DNA of 64,000 bases from Candidimonas sp. SYP-B2681 (GTDB taxonomy: Bacteria; Pseudomonadota; Gammaproteobacteria; Burkholderiales; Burkholderiaceae_B). The stretch spans positions 434,001 to 498,000 of the forward strand of contig NZ_RYDV01000001.1 in the NCBI RefSeq assembly GCF_003971065.1. The letters run 5' to 3'. This document shows positions 1 through 10,013 of this stretch, one piece after another. Within the stretch, counting starts at the first letter, position 1, and every line of letters starts with the position of its first letter. Under the pieces are notes generated by a model. It had not been told where the DNA came from, searched no databases, and saw only the letters and a list, made by a program, of their open reading frames with translations. Position numbers and translations under genes: made by a program.

Positions 1-2297
1 TGACGATTGCACGGGCAGAACATCGTTTGGCCGATGCTCTGGATGCCAGCAATGAAAATAAGGTATCCAGGGTCGTGCTGCGCGTTGCGGCGCTACCTCG
101 ATTGGGTCCCGATAGTCGTCAGTTCGAAGCCGAAGTGTTGTCCTCAATACCTCAGGGGGTACCTTCGCGCATCCAGGTATCTTGGACGGCACCGAACTGG
201 GCCGGTCCGTATGGCAGGCGAGATCGCGCGTCGTCCGACGACGCAAAGCCGTATTTTCCCGAGATTATTCCCGGTCAAGTATGGCGCATGTCGCTTACCT
301 TGAAGAATCCGAACGGGAACAGGAATCCGCACGCCTTCGACTACGAATCTTATCTATTTGCGCATGGCATTCGCGCTACAGGAAGTGTCAGGGGTACACC
401 CTTATATATGGGTGACGAACCCTGGGCAAGTTTGCCGGTAATTGCACAGCGGGCACGATACTATGTACGTGCAGCCATGCAGCCCTATCTGGAAGGCAAG
501 CGGTACGGGGCCGTATTGCTGGCCTTGGCCATTGGGGACCAGGCGAGTGTCGATGCAGCCGACTGGCAGGTATTTAACCGCACAGGTATCACGCACCTGG
601 TCTCAATCAGCGGTTCCCACATAACGATGATTGCGGCGCTGGCAGGATCACTGGTTTTCCTGCTATGGCGCCGCCTACGATTTCGCCATCACGCCTGGGC
701 TGAACGTCTTCCTGCCCAAGTCGCGGGCGCTATGGCGGCTTTATTGCTTGCATGGTTGTATTGCCTGCTGGCCGGATGGGGCGTCCCCGCACGACGGACT
801 TTCCTGATGCTATTGGTGGTCGCGCTGGCTTATTTGCTCAAGTTGCCTCTGAATGCTTCCCGTCTTTTATCCTTGGTCGCTTTTGCGGTGGTCATATTGG
901 ACCCCTGGGCGCTTATGGCCAGTGGCTTCTGGCTGTCGTTCGGAGCCGTTTATGTGTTGATGGCGAGTGCCGGTTGGTGGGGCCATCCGGTAGGCAAAAG
1001 GCCAGTTTCGCGTTGGCAGCGGTGTCGCGTTTTTATTGCTACTGCGACACGTTTGCAGCTGGCGATAACCGTAGGATTGATGCCGTTGCTGGCGCTCATC
1101 TTTTACGAAGTCTCTCTTGTTTCACCGCTTGCCAACGTCTACGCCATTCCGGTGATCAGTGTGGTCGTCACCCCTTTGTCGTTGTTGCTGGCCGGCGCTT
1201 CTTTGGTTCCGGGGTTTGATTATCTGGCCACATCTTTTGCGTGGCTGGGCCATGCCGCACTTGAATTCACTATGGTGCCGACAGTCTGGTTGGCTGATTT
1301 CCGCGCCGCCAATTTCAACGTCGCTGCGGCACCCCTGTGGCTGACTCTTATTGCAATGCTCGGGCTATTGCTTGCCGTTATGCCATATGGAATTCCTTAT
1401 CGCAATATGGCCTGGCTATTCATGCTGCCGGCGTTATTGTGGTCTCCGCCACGCCCGCCACAGGGCGGTTGGAATCTGTATGCGCTGGATGTCGGCCAGG
1501 CAAGTGCAATAGTCGTACAAACGGCGCGTCATTCCTTGCTGTTTGATACTGGCCTTCGCAGCAGCGCTACCTCCGATGACGGCGCGCGCACCATCTGGCC
1601 TTTTTTGCGATCAAAAGGCATTAAGAAGCTGAACGTTCTGGTGGTTTCGCACGCCGATATCGACCACGCCGGTGGTGTGCGAAGTTTACTGCAGGCCATG
1701 CCGGTAGAGCAGTCCTATAGCTCGTTCAGTTTGTCGGATTACCTCGAGCGAGAAGCAGGCTTGCTGGGTGCGCCGGGGCACGTGCCGCCATTGCCACTGG
1801 CCATGTCTGCCTGCGAGTACGGGATGACCTGGCACATAGATGGTGTGGCCTTCGAATTTTTGTGGCCGCTTAAGCCGCCTGCAACAGGCCGTGCAGTACG
1901 GCGAAGACAACGCAACGATTATGGTTGCGTGCTTAGAATTCGCGGACAACACCATTCCGTGCTGCTTCCAGGAGACATCGGTACCTTGCAGGAGGCAAGC
2001 TTACTGGACAGGGGGCTGGGTCACATAGACGTCGTGCTAGCCGCTCATCATGGTTCAAAAAACTCATCCAGTGATCAATTTGTCAGTGCCGTAGGGGCGA
2101 GTCATGTCATAGCGCAAGCGGGCTTATGGAATCGCTATGGGCATCCCAGCCCTTTGGTCGAGCGACGCTGGCAGGACTATGGCGCGGCATTCTGGCGTAC
2201 CGACCAGCACGGGGCGATCACCATGCGGTCGCGGGCCGCGGGCTTGCTGGCGTACAGCGAACGGCAGTTCTCGCCGCGTTATTGGCAGACCCGATAG
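1..2297 (+). CDS. comEC: ComEC/Rec2 DNA-uptake channel, 5' end outside window
   Basis: The reading frame is open from base 3, so the gene starts upstream of the window; the TTG at 27 is internal. ComEC is the inner-membrane channel that carries single-stranded DNA into the cytoplasm during transformation. The visible part has the N-terminal DUF4131-like region, then the Competence domain with many hydrophobic segments (about residues 150-490, including LVSISGSHI), then a metallo-beta-lactamase-like domain (from about 495) with LDVGQASA, SHADIDHAGG, LLPGDI and AAHHGS. The TAG stop is at 2295. At least 765 residues are present, close to the usual full length. No frameshift is seen, so the gene looks intact within the window. 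Confidence 0.95.
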   Translation, partial: TIARAEHRLADALDASNENKVSRVVLRVAALPRLGPDSRQFEAEVLSSIPQGVPSRIQVSWTAPNWAGPYGRRDRASSDDAKPYFPEIIPGQVWRMSLTLKNPNGNRNPHAFDYESYLFAHGIRATGSVRGTPLYMGDEPWASLPVIAQRARYYVRAAMQPYLEGKRYGAVLLALAIGDQASVDAADWQVFNRTGITHLVSISGSHITMIAALAGSLVFLLWRRLRFRHHAWAERLPAQVAGAMAALLLAWLYCLLAGWGVPARRTFLMLLVVALAYLLKLPLNASRLLSLVAFAVVILDPWALMASGFWLSFGAVYVLMASAGWWGHPVGKRPVSRWQRCRVFIATATRLQLAITVGLMPLLALIFYEVSLVSPLANVYAIPVISVVVTPLSLLLAGASLVPGFDYLATSFAWLGHAALEFTMVPTVWLADFRAANFNVAAAPLWLTLIAMLGLLLAVMPYGIPYRNMAWLFMLPALLWSPPRPPQGGWNLYALDVGQASAIVVQTARHSLLFDTGLRSSATSDDGARTIWPFLRSKGIKKLNVLVVSHADIDHAGGVRSLLQAMPVEQSYSSFSLSDYLEREAGLLGAPGHVPPLPLAMSACEYGMTWHIDGVAFEFLWPLKPPATGRAVRRRQRNDYGCVLRIRGQHHSVLLPGDIGTLQEASLLDRGLGHIDVVLAAHHGSKNSSSDQFVSAVGASHVIAQAGLWNRYGHPSPLVERRWQDYGAAFWRTDQHGAITMRSRAAGLLAYSERQFSPRYWQTR

Positions 2298-2384
2298 CCT
2301 CCGGAATTTCCCTGTATGGCAATGCTTGCGAATTGGAAATTTATGGGCGATGATGGAATCAACCGTCCACAAGATGGCATATAA

Positions 2385-3665
<1,281 letters not shown>

Positions 3666-3667
3666 GC

Positions 3668-4708
3668 ATGGACGATACTTCCATTAAGCAGAAATCGACC
3701 CGCATGACAATGATTCAGGCCTTAAGGTCTGCCATGGATATCATGCTCGAGCGCGATGATAATGTTGTCATATTCGGGCAGGACGTCGGCTACTTCGGTG
3801 GTGTGTTTCGCTGTACCGAAGGCCTTCAGGCCAAATACGGCCACGATCGCGTTTTTGATGCTCCCATATCCGAGGGGGGAATTGTGGGCGCCGCGGTAGG
3901 CATGGGTGCTTATGGTTTACGCCCGGTGGTCGAGATTCAGTTTGCTGATTATTTCTATCCTGCTACTGATCAGATTGTTTCTGAAGCCGCACGTTTGCGA
4001 TATCGGTCGGCCGGTGATTTTATCGCTCCGCTGACCATACGGATGCCATGCGGTGGAGGCATCTACGGAGGACAAACCCATAGCCAGAGCCCCGAGGCTC
4101 TGTTCACCCATGTCAGTGGTCTGCGAACGGTCATGCCGTCGAATCCCTACGATGCCAAAGGCCTGCTGATCGCATCGATCGAGTGCGATGATCCAGTTAT
4201 TTTTCTCGAGCCGAAACGTTTATATAACGGGCCCTTCGATGGGCATCACGATCAGCCGGTCGTACCGTGGTCCAAGCATCCCTTGGGCAACGTCCCGAAT
4301 GGTTATTACACCGTGCCTCTCGAGTCCGCCTCGGTTTTTCGCAAGGGAAACGCGCTTACCGTATTAGCTTATGGCACGATGGTTTTTGTGGCCACCGTAG
4401 CGGCCGAGGAATCCGGGGTCGATGCCGAAATTATCGACCTGCGCAGTTTATGGCCGCTCGACCTGGAAACGATTGTGAACTCGGTCCGCAAAACTGGCCG
4501 CTGCGTTGTCTTGCACGAGGCCACACAAACGGGCGGTTTCGGCGCGGAATTGATTGCGCTTATCCAGGAACACTGTTTTTACCATCTCGAGGCCCCTATC
4601 GAACGGATTGCCGGTTGGGATACGCCATACCCACACGCCCATGAATGGGCATACTTTCCAAGTCCCAAGCGCGTGGCAGACGCCTACCGACGCGTGATGG
4701 AGGCGTAA
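3668..4708 (+). CDS. bkdA2: Branched-chain 2-oxoacid dehydrogenase E1 beta subunit
   Basis: E1 beta pairs with the preceding alpha subunit to form the ThDP-dependent decarboxylase heterotetramer. The ATG at 3668 is chosen because it follows the bkdA1 stop and a GGGAG-like ribosome site; the open frame continues upstream to 3626 inside bkdA1, giving a non-family extension. The product has 346 residues. Family features include MTMIQALRSAMDIML, VVIFGQDVGYFGGVF, the FDAPISEGGIVG region, and a C-terminal transketolase domain with AYGTMV and IIDLRSLWPLD. It ends with TAA two bases before the E2 ATG, consistent with a single tightly packed operon. Confidence 0.95.
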   Translation: MDDTSIKQKSTRMTMIQALRSAMDIMLERDDNVVIFGQDVGYFGGVFRCTEGLQAKYGHDRVFDAPISEGGIVGAAVGMGAYGLRPVVEIQFADYFYPATDQIVSEAARLRYRSAGDFIAPLTIRMPCGGGIYGGQTHSQSPEALFTHVSGLRTVMPSNPYDAKGLLIASIECDDPVIFLEPKRLYNGPFDGHHDQPVVPWSKHPLGNVPNGYYTVPLESASVFRKGNALTVLAYGTMVFVATVAAEESGVDAEIIDLRSLWPLDLETIVNSVRKTGRCVVLHEATQTGGFGAELIALIQEHCFYHLEAPIERIAGWDTPYPHAHEWAYFPSPKRVADAYRRVMEA

Positions 4709-4710
4709 CG

Positions 4711-6057
4711 ATGGGAATTCACATTATAAAAATGCCCGATATCGGCGAAGGAATTGCCGAGGTCGAACTGGTGGAGTGGCATGTTCAACCTGGCGACACC
4801 GTAGTCGAAGACCAACTGTTGGCCGACGTGATGACCGATAAAGCGACGGTGCAAGTGCCATCGCCGGTCCACGGAAAGATAGTGTCGCTGGGCGGAAAAG
4901 TTGGTCAAGTCATGGCAGTCGGCTCCGAACTGATTCGGCTCGAGGTCGAAGGTAGCGGCAATGTCGCCGCCTCGGCTCGTCCCGATATCCAGTCTGCACC
5001 CTTAGCGGCGGCGAAGCAGCCTGATACCGCCGAAGAACCCGCTAGCCCGGAAATTTCGTCGCTGTGGGTAAGCGGTGACCGGGAAGCTGCAGTCGTACCT
5101 AGCACTGCATCCAACGCTGCCGCGCTGAAAGATAAAGCGCCGCAGCACGCAGGCTTAGGCGCCGCGCGGCCGGACGGCGGCAAACCACTGGCGTCGCCCG
5201 CAGTACGTCAAAGAGCCTGGGATTTGGGCATCGAACTGCAATATGTCGCTGGCAGCGGGCCGTCGGGTCGAATTACCCATCATGACCTTGATACCTATCT
5301 CGATCATGGCAAATCAGCTGGGACTGTGGCGGTGCGCAGCACCTCGTTTGCTGTCCGCGACGACGAGGAGCAGGTTCCTGTCATCGGGCTAAGGCGCAAA
5401 ATCGCCCAGAAGATGCAGGAATCCAAGCGTCGTATTCCGCACTTTACCTATGTCGAGGAGGTCGACGTTACCGAGCTCGAGATTCTGCGATTGCGTTTGA
5501 ATCAGCAGTGGGGAGACACCCGCGGCAAACTTACTATTTTGCCTTTTTTGGTTCGATCCATGGTCCTTGCATTAGGCGAATTTCCCCAGATCAACGCCCG
5601 CTTCGATGATGAGAACGGCGTGGTCACGCGTTACGGTGCCGTTCATATGGGGATTGCCGCGCAGACACCCGCCGGCCTGATGGTGCCGGTCATGCGCCAT
5701 TCGGAATCCCGCGACCTATGGTCATGCGCGGCTGAGATCAAGCGCCTTGCCGAGGCGGCCCGCGATGGCCACGTGGCGCGGGATGAGCTTTCCGGTTCTA
5801 CCATCACCCTTACCAGCTTAGGGCCATTGGGCGGTATTGTTTCGACTCCGGTGGTTAATTATCCAGAAGTCGCAATCGTCGGCGTCAACCGTATTGTCGA
5901 ACGTCCTGTCATCCTCGCGGGGGCCGTGGTCGCGCGCAAGATCATGAACTTGTCATCATCGTTCGATCATCGGGTGGTAGACGGACTTCATGCTGCCGAA
6001 TTTATTCAGCGTATAAGGGGCTATCTTGAATGTCCTGCCCTGTTATTCGTCGAGTAG
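4711..6057 (+). CDS. bkdB: Branched-chain 2-oxoacid dehydrogenase E2, dihydrolipoyl acyltransferase
   Basis: E2 moves the acyl group from E1 onto CoA and forms the core of the complex. The start ATG at 4711 gives the canonical MGIHIIKMPDIGEG; the longer open frame from 4645 is an overlap with bkdA2. Domains in order: one lipoyl domain (residues about 1-80) with DKA around lysine 44, a long Ala/Pro/Glu-rich linker, a peripheral subunit-binding domain (about 165-205; SPAVRQRAWDLGI and GPSGRITHHDLD), and the catalytic acyltransferase domain (about 225-448) with SSFDHRVVDG near residue 420. Length is 448 residues. A single lipoyl domain is normal for BkdB. It ends 9 bases before E3. Confidence 0.95.
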   Translation: MGIHIIKMPDIGEGIAEVELVEWHVQPGDTVVEDQLLADVMTDKATVQVPSPVHGKIVSLGGKVGQVMAVGSELIRLEVEGSGNVAASARPDIQSAPLAAAKQPDTAEEPASPEISSLWVSGDREAAVVPSTASNAAALKDKAPQHAGLGAARPDGGKPLASPAVRQRAWDLGIELQYVAGSGPSGRITHHDLDTYLDHGKSAGTVAVRSTSFAVRDDEEQVPVIGLRRKIAQKMQESKRRIPHFTYVEEVDVTELEILRLRLNQQWGDTRGKLTILPFLVRSMVLALGEFPQINARFDDENGVVTRYGAVHMGIAAQTPAGLMVPVMRHSESRDLWSCAAEIKRLAEAARDGHVARDELSGSTITLTSLGPLGGIVSTPVVNYPEVAIVGVNRIVERPVILAGAVVARKIMNLSSSFDHRVVDGLHAAEFIQRIRGYLECPALLFVE

Positions 6058-6066
6058 GAAGAAGCC

Positions 6067-7467
6067 ATGCCCACCAGCACCTTATTGATTATTGGCGCCG
6101 GACCCGGGGGCTATGTGGCCGCCATACGGGCTGCCCAGCTCGGCATCTCGACTACGCTGGTGGAAGGGCAAGCGGTGGGTGGAACTTGTCTTAATATTGG
6201 CTGCATTCCGTCTAAAGCGCTCATACACGCTGCCGAAGAGTTCTACAAATTAGCGCAGTATCGCGCCCGTTCGCCGCTCGGCATAACGGTAGGTTCGGCT
6301 GATATCGACGTTTCCAAAACCATTTCCTGGAAGGATGGCATCGTCGACCGGCTAACCGGCGGAGTAAAAACGCTACTAAAGAAAAACGGAGTCAAGGTGA
6401 TCACCGGGTGGGCGCGGATTATCGACGGGAAAACGGTCGAAGTTGCTCAATCGGGTAGCGAGGGTGGCACGCCCTTGCTTATTACCTGCGAACACTTGTT
6501 GCTGGCTACCGGTTCGCTACCTGTAGAACTACCGTTTATGCCATTCGGAGGGCCGGTGATTTCGTCAACGCAAGCGCTGTCTCCCGCAACACTTCCGCCG
6601 ACCCTGGCGGTCGTCGGAGCAGGGTATATCGGTCTTGAGCTCGGTATGGCCTACAGCAAGCTGGGCGTCAAGGTAAGCATCATCGAAGCTCAGGACCGCA
6701 TTCTTCCCGCCTACGATGCTGAACTTGCCAAACCGGTGTTGAACGCCTTAAAGAAATTGGACATTTCTGTCCATTTGTCCTGCACGGTGTTAGGTATGGA
6801 CGAAGGGTATTCCAGGCTGCGCCTGAAAAGCACGGAAGGAGAAGAGTCCACGCTTGCAGTCGAGCAGGTGCTGGTGGCGGTCGGGCGGCGGCCCCGCACG
6901 GCGGATCTCGGACTGGAGTCGTTGATGCTTGATATGACGGGGTCGGCCGTACGGATCGATGATCAATGCCGTACCTCTATGCGTAATGTATGGGCGATCG
7001 GAGACATCACGGGCGAGCCCATGCTGGCGCATCGGGCGATGGCGCAGGGCGAGATGGTGGCCGAAATTATCGGCGGCAAGCGCCGTCGCTTCTCGCCCGC
7101 GTCGATTCCGGCGATATGTTTTACTGATCCTGAGATTGTCGTTTCAGGCCTCTCGCCACACGAGGCCGAGCAGGCGGGAATTGATTTCATCAGCGCGGTT
7201 TTTCCGTTTGCCGCGAATGGCCGCGCCATGACGCTTGAATCGACCGAGGGCTTTGTGCGGGTGGTGGCGCGCCGCGACGATCACCTAATCGTTGGTTGGC
7301 AAGCGGTCGGCCGCGGGGTTTCCGAGCTAAGCACCGCTTTTTCGCAGTCTCTCGAAATGGGATCGCGCCTCGAGGATGTCGGCGGAACCATTCATGCTCA
7401 TCCCTCGCTGGGCGAAGCCGTGCAAGAAGCCGCACTTCGAGCATTGGGGCACGCTGTGCATGTTTAG
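6067..7467 (+). CDS. lpdV: Dihydrolipoyl dehydrogenase, E3 of the branched-chain complex
   Basis: This FAD flavoprotein reoxidises the dihydrolipoyl group of E2 with NAD. It has 466 residues. The N-terminal FAD motif is [13 protein letters not shown], the redox-active disulfide is [13 protein letters not shown] (Cys41 and Cys46), the NAD-binding Rossmann motif is [12 protein letters not shown], and a second FAD motif is [17 protein letters not shown]. The C-terminal dimerisation domain carries the His-Glu pair in [13 protein letters not shown]. It is the last gene of the bkd operon, and its position there marks it as the dedicated E3 rather than the pyruvate dehydrogenase E3. The symbol lpdV follows Pseudomonas usage. 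Confidence 0.93.
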   Translation: MPTSTLLIIGAGPGGYVAAIRAAQLGISTTLVEGQAVGGTCLNIGCIPSKALIHAAEEFYKLAQYRARSPLGITVGSADIDVSKTISWKDGIVDRLTGGVKTLLKKNGVKVITGWARIIDGKTVEVAQSGSEGGTPLLITCEHLLLATGSLPVELPFMPFGGPVISSTQALSPATLPPTLAVVGAGYIGLELGMAYSKLGVKVSIIEAQDRILPAYDAELAKPVLNALKKLDISVHLSCTVLGMDEGYSRLRLKSTEGEESTLAVEQVLVAVGRRPRTADLGLESLMLDMTGSAVRIDDQCRTSMRNVWAIGDITGEPMLAHRAMAQGEMVAEIIGGKRRRFSPASIPAICFTDPEIVVSGLSPHEAEQAGIDFISAVFPFAANGRAMTLESTEGFVRVVARRDDHLIVGWQAVGRGVSELSTAFSQSLEMGSRLEDVGGTIHAHPSLGEAVQEAALRALGHAVHV

Positions 7468-7508
7468 CGCTAAGCTACAATCAACTTCCCTTTTGTAGTG
7501 AGTGCTCC

Positions 7509-8468
7509 ATGACTAATTCCTACACGCCAGACGGCCAGCTTCAACCGCGACTCGACTATGTAATGTGTTGCAGTCCGGCAGGCGCGCACCGCATGGCCTA
7601 CTGGGAATGGGGCGACCCACACAACGCACGGGTTCTGCTGTGCGTTCATGGCCTTACCCGTACTGGCCGTGATTTCGATCGTCTGGCACAGCGATTGGCC
7701 AAACACTATCGCGTGGTGTGCCCCGACGTGGTCGGACGCGGCAAATCTGACTGGCTTATCAATGCCGCCGGATACGTAGTGCCACAATATGTGGCTGATA
7801 TGCTGACCCTTATCGCGCGTCTTAACCCCTCGCAGCTCGATTGGGTCGGGACTTCAATGGGCGGCTTGATAGGCATGGGGATGGCCGGCACCCTGGCAGT
7901 GTCGGCATTGCTCAGACCCCCTCGTGGTGAGTCTGGTCTGCGCGCGGACCAAACCCTGGTGTTGGGCAAAGTGGTGCTCAATGATATAGGCCCAAAGCTT
8001 AGTTTTTCCGGCTTGTCTCGCATTGCGGAATATGTGGGTGAGCCTATGAATTTCGATACCTTTGAACATGCTGTGAATTACGTGCGTTCAGTATCGTCGG
8101 GCTTTGGCACGCACGACCAGAAGGGGTGGGAAGAGCTAACGCGCTATGTGTTCAACCAGCAAGGTGATCAATGGGCTAAACACTACGACTTGCGCATTGC
8201 GGAGCCGTTTGCTGATCAATCGGAAGAGAAGGTGCAGGCTTCCGAGGCCATGTTGTGGGCCGCTTATGAAAGTATTGCGTCCCCCATTCTGGTTGTGCGG
8301 GGTGAAGAATCTGATTTGCTGACAGCCGAAGTTGCCGATGAAATGCTCGCCAGGAATCACAACGCCCGTTTGCATAAGGTGCCTCATGTCGGCCATGCGC
8401 CTACGTTTCGCAGCGACGATCAGATTGATCCCGTAGAGGCGTTTCTATTGGGTAGCCAAACGTCGTAA
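7509..8468 (+). CDS. Alpha/beta hydrolase
   Basis: A 319-residue serine hydrolase with the alpha/beta fold. The nucleophile elbow is VGTSMGGLIG (Ser116), an LLCVHGLTRTG oxyanion-hole strand lies near residue 40, and the catalytic histidine is in HVGHAP (His296). The ATG at 7509 is chosen over the longer open frame from 7296 because the latter overlaps the 3' end of the E3 gene. The gene follows E3 by 41 bases and may be co-transcribed with bkd, but nothing ties it to acyl-CoA chemistry. The substrate cannot be read from the sequence; thioesterase, lactonase or esterase activity are all possible. Confidence 0.85.
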   Translation: MTNSYTPDGQLQPRLDYVMCCSPAGAHRMAYWEWGDPHNARVLLCVHGLTRTGRDFDRLAQRLAKHYRVVCPDVVGRGKSDWLINAAGYVVPQYVADMLTLIARLNPSQLDWVGTSMGGLIGMGMAGTLAVSALLRPPRGESGLRADQTLVLGKVVLNDIGPKLSFSGLSRIAEYVGEPMNFDTFEHAVNYVRSVSSGFGTHDQKGWEELTRYVFNQQGDQWAKHYDLRIAEPFADQSEEKVQASEAMLWAAYESIASPILVVRGEESDLLTAEVADEMLARNHNARLHKVPHVGHAPTFRSDDQIDPVEAFLLGSQTS

Positions 8469-8477
8469 ACTGAGTTT

Positions 8478-9362
8478 TTGTCGGTAGCGCATCTAGCCCT
8501 GCCCAGGGCTTACCAACCGGAGAACTCGCTTATCAAAGTCGATTTACATTCCCATTCCACGATTTCAGACGGCGTCCTGACCCCAGCACAACTAGCTGCG
8601 CGGGCGCACGCCAATGGGGTTAGCTTGTGGGCCTTGACCGATCATGATGAGGTCTCGGGGCTGGCACAAGCGCGCGCCGAGGCCGAATCGCTTGGCATGG
8701 CTTTTGTCTCCGGGGTGGAAATCTCGGTGACTTGGGCGAAGCAAAGCGTCCACGTGTTGGGACTAGGCATTGATGAGTTCGATTCCGGCCTGCTTGCCGG
8801 GTTGGCGGGCATACGTGAAGGGCGCTCGATACGTGCTCGCGAGATGGCGGACCGATTGACGTCAATGGGCGTCCCCGACAGTTACGAGGGCGCGTTGGCC
8901 TTTGCCGCGAACCCCTCATTGGTCAGTCGGACGCATTTTGCCCGTTTCCTGGTAGAGCGGGGGTATTGCAAGAACATGCAGGCGGTTTTCGATAAATACC
9001 TGGGTGAAAACAAGCCGGCCAACGTGCGGGTGCAATGGTCGACGCTGGCAGAAGCGGTAAGTTGGATTATTGGCGCCGGAGGCCGTGCAGCCATCGCCCA
9101 TCCTGGTCGGTACAGTTTTTCACCGCTGCAAGCCGACGCCTTGTTTGAACAATTCAAGGAACTTGGCGGCACGGGTATTGAAGTCATCACAGGCAGCCAT
9201 ACGCCTGATCAATATGTTGAATATGCAAAAGTGGCGCAGCATTACGGTTTCATGGCTTCTTGCGGTTCAGACTTCCACAGCCCCAAAGAAGCACGGCTGG
9301 ACCTGGGCGACCTGCCGTCGCTGCCGTCTGGCGTGAAGCCCATTTGGCATGATTGGATCTGA
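8478..9362 (+). CDS. PHP-domain phosphoesterase (RNase AM / YciV type)
   Basis: 294 residues, the same size as E. coli YciV (RNase AM), a 5'-3' exonuclease with 3',5'-nucleotide bisphosphate phosphatase activity. PHP metal motifs are visible: VDLHSHSTISDG, LTDHDEVSG, SGVEIS, AIAHPGRY and CGSDFHSPKEAR. The assigned start is TTG at 8478, 9 bases after the alpha/beta hydrolase stop; no ATG or GTG lies between it and the first metal motif, so the start is uncertain by a few codons. The gene ends (9362) just before the greB start, so greB is probably expressed with it. Confidence 0.85.
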   Translation: MSVAHLALPRAYQPENSLIKVDLHSHSTISDGVLTPAQLAARAHANGVSLWALTDHDEVSGLAQARAEAESLGMAFVSGVEISVTWAKQSVHVLGLGIDEFDSGLLAGLAGIREGRSIRAREMADRLTSMGVPDSYEGALAFAANPSLVSRTHFARFLVERGYCKNMQAVFDKYLGENKPANVRVQWSTLAEAVSWIIGAGGRAAIAHPGRYSFSPLQADALFEQFKELGGTGIEVITGSHTPDQYVEYAKVAQHYGFMASCGSDFHSPKEARLDLGDLPSLPSGVKPIWHDWI

Positions 9363-9363
9363 T

Positions 9364-9915
9364 ATGAATAAAGCCTTTGTAAAAGAGTCCGATAACGACG
9401 ATGATGAAGATTTGGGTCCCGAGGACATCAAGCTTCCCGCCGGCACCAAGAACTACATCACCGTTCAAGGCTATCAAAATTTGCGTGACGAGCTCGCGCA
9501 ATTAATGACAGTGGAACGCCCGTCCGTTGTTCAAATTGTGTCATGGGCGGCATCCAATGGTGACCGCTCCGAGAATGGCGATTATCTGTACGGGAAGAAG
9601 CGCCTGCGCGAGATCGACCGGCGCATGCGCTTTCTGACCAAGCGGCTGGAAATCGCAGAAGTGGTCGATCCTGCTGCTCAGCCGAACAGGGAGCAGATTT
9701 TCTTTGGTGCAACCGTCGTCTATTCCGACAAAGCCGGACAAGAATTTCGTATTACGATTGTGGGTGTGGATGAGGCTGAACCCTTGCAGGGCAAGATCAG
9801 TTGGATTTCACCGGTTGCCCGGGCGCTGACCAAAGCACGCGAAGGCGATACGGTCACCTTACGCACTCCCGCGGGTATCGACGAACTGGATATTCTGGAA
9901 GTCATCTATCCTTAG
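9364..9915 (+). CDS. greB: Transcription elongation factor GreB
   Basis: GreB rescues backtracked RNA polymerase by stimulating transcript cleavage. The N-terminal coiled coil (about residues 25-95; NYITVQGYQNLRDELAQL to RRMRFLTKRLEIAEVV) and the C-terminal FKBP-like domain (GATVVYSDKAGQEFRITIVG) are complete. The RSENGDYLYGKKRLREIDRR segment distinguishes GreB from GreA. At 183 residues it is about 25 longer than E. coli GreB because of an acidic N-terminal tail. ATG 9364 is preferred; an in-frame ATG at 9349 would add five residues and overlap the previous gene. Confidence 0.93.
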   Translation: MNKAFVKESDNDDDEDLGPEDIKLPAGTKNYITVQGYQNLRDELAQLMTVERPSVVQIVSWAASNGDRSENGDYLYGKKRLREIDRRMRFLTKRLEIAEVVDPAAQPNREQIFFGATVVYSDKAGQEFRITIVGVDEAEPLQGKISWISPVARALTKAREGDTVTLRTPAGIDELDILEVIYP

Positions 9916-9974
9916 GTGCTGATATCCTCGCAGCGCGCGCCGGGCAAATCCGCCTTGGCGCACAAGCAGGTAAA

Positions 9975-10013
9975 ATGAGTCGTTTTCCTCCTTTTGCCTG
10001 CGTCGTATCGTGA
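9975..10013 (+). other. 12-codon leader ORF overlapping the purL start
   Basis: A short frame begins with ATG at 9975 and reads [12 protein letters not shown]; its TGA overlaps the GTG start of purL in the arrangement GTGA. A TAAAAT, resembling a -10 box, overlaps its beginning (9971). The arrangement would permit translational coupling to purL. No attenuation hairpin is seen, and this could be chance. Confidence 0.3.
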
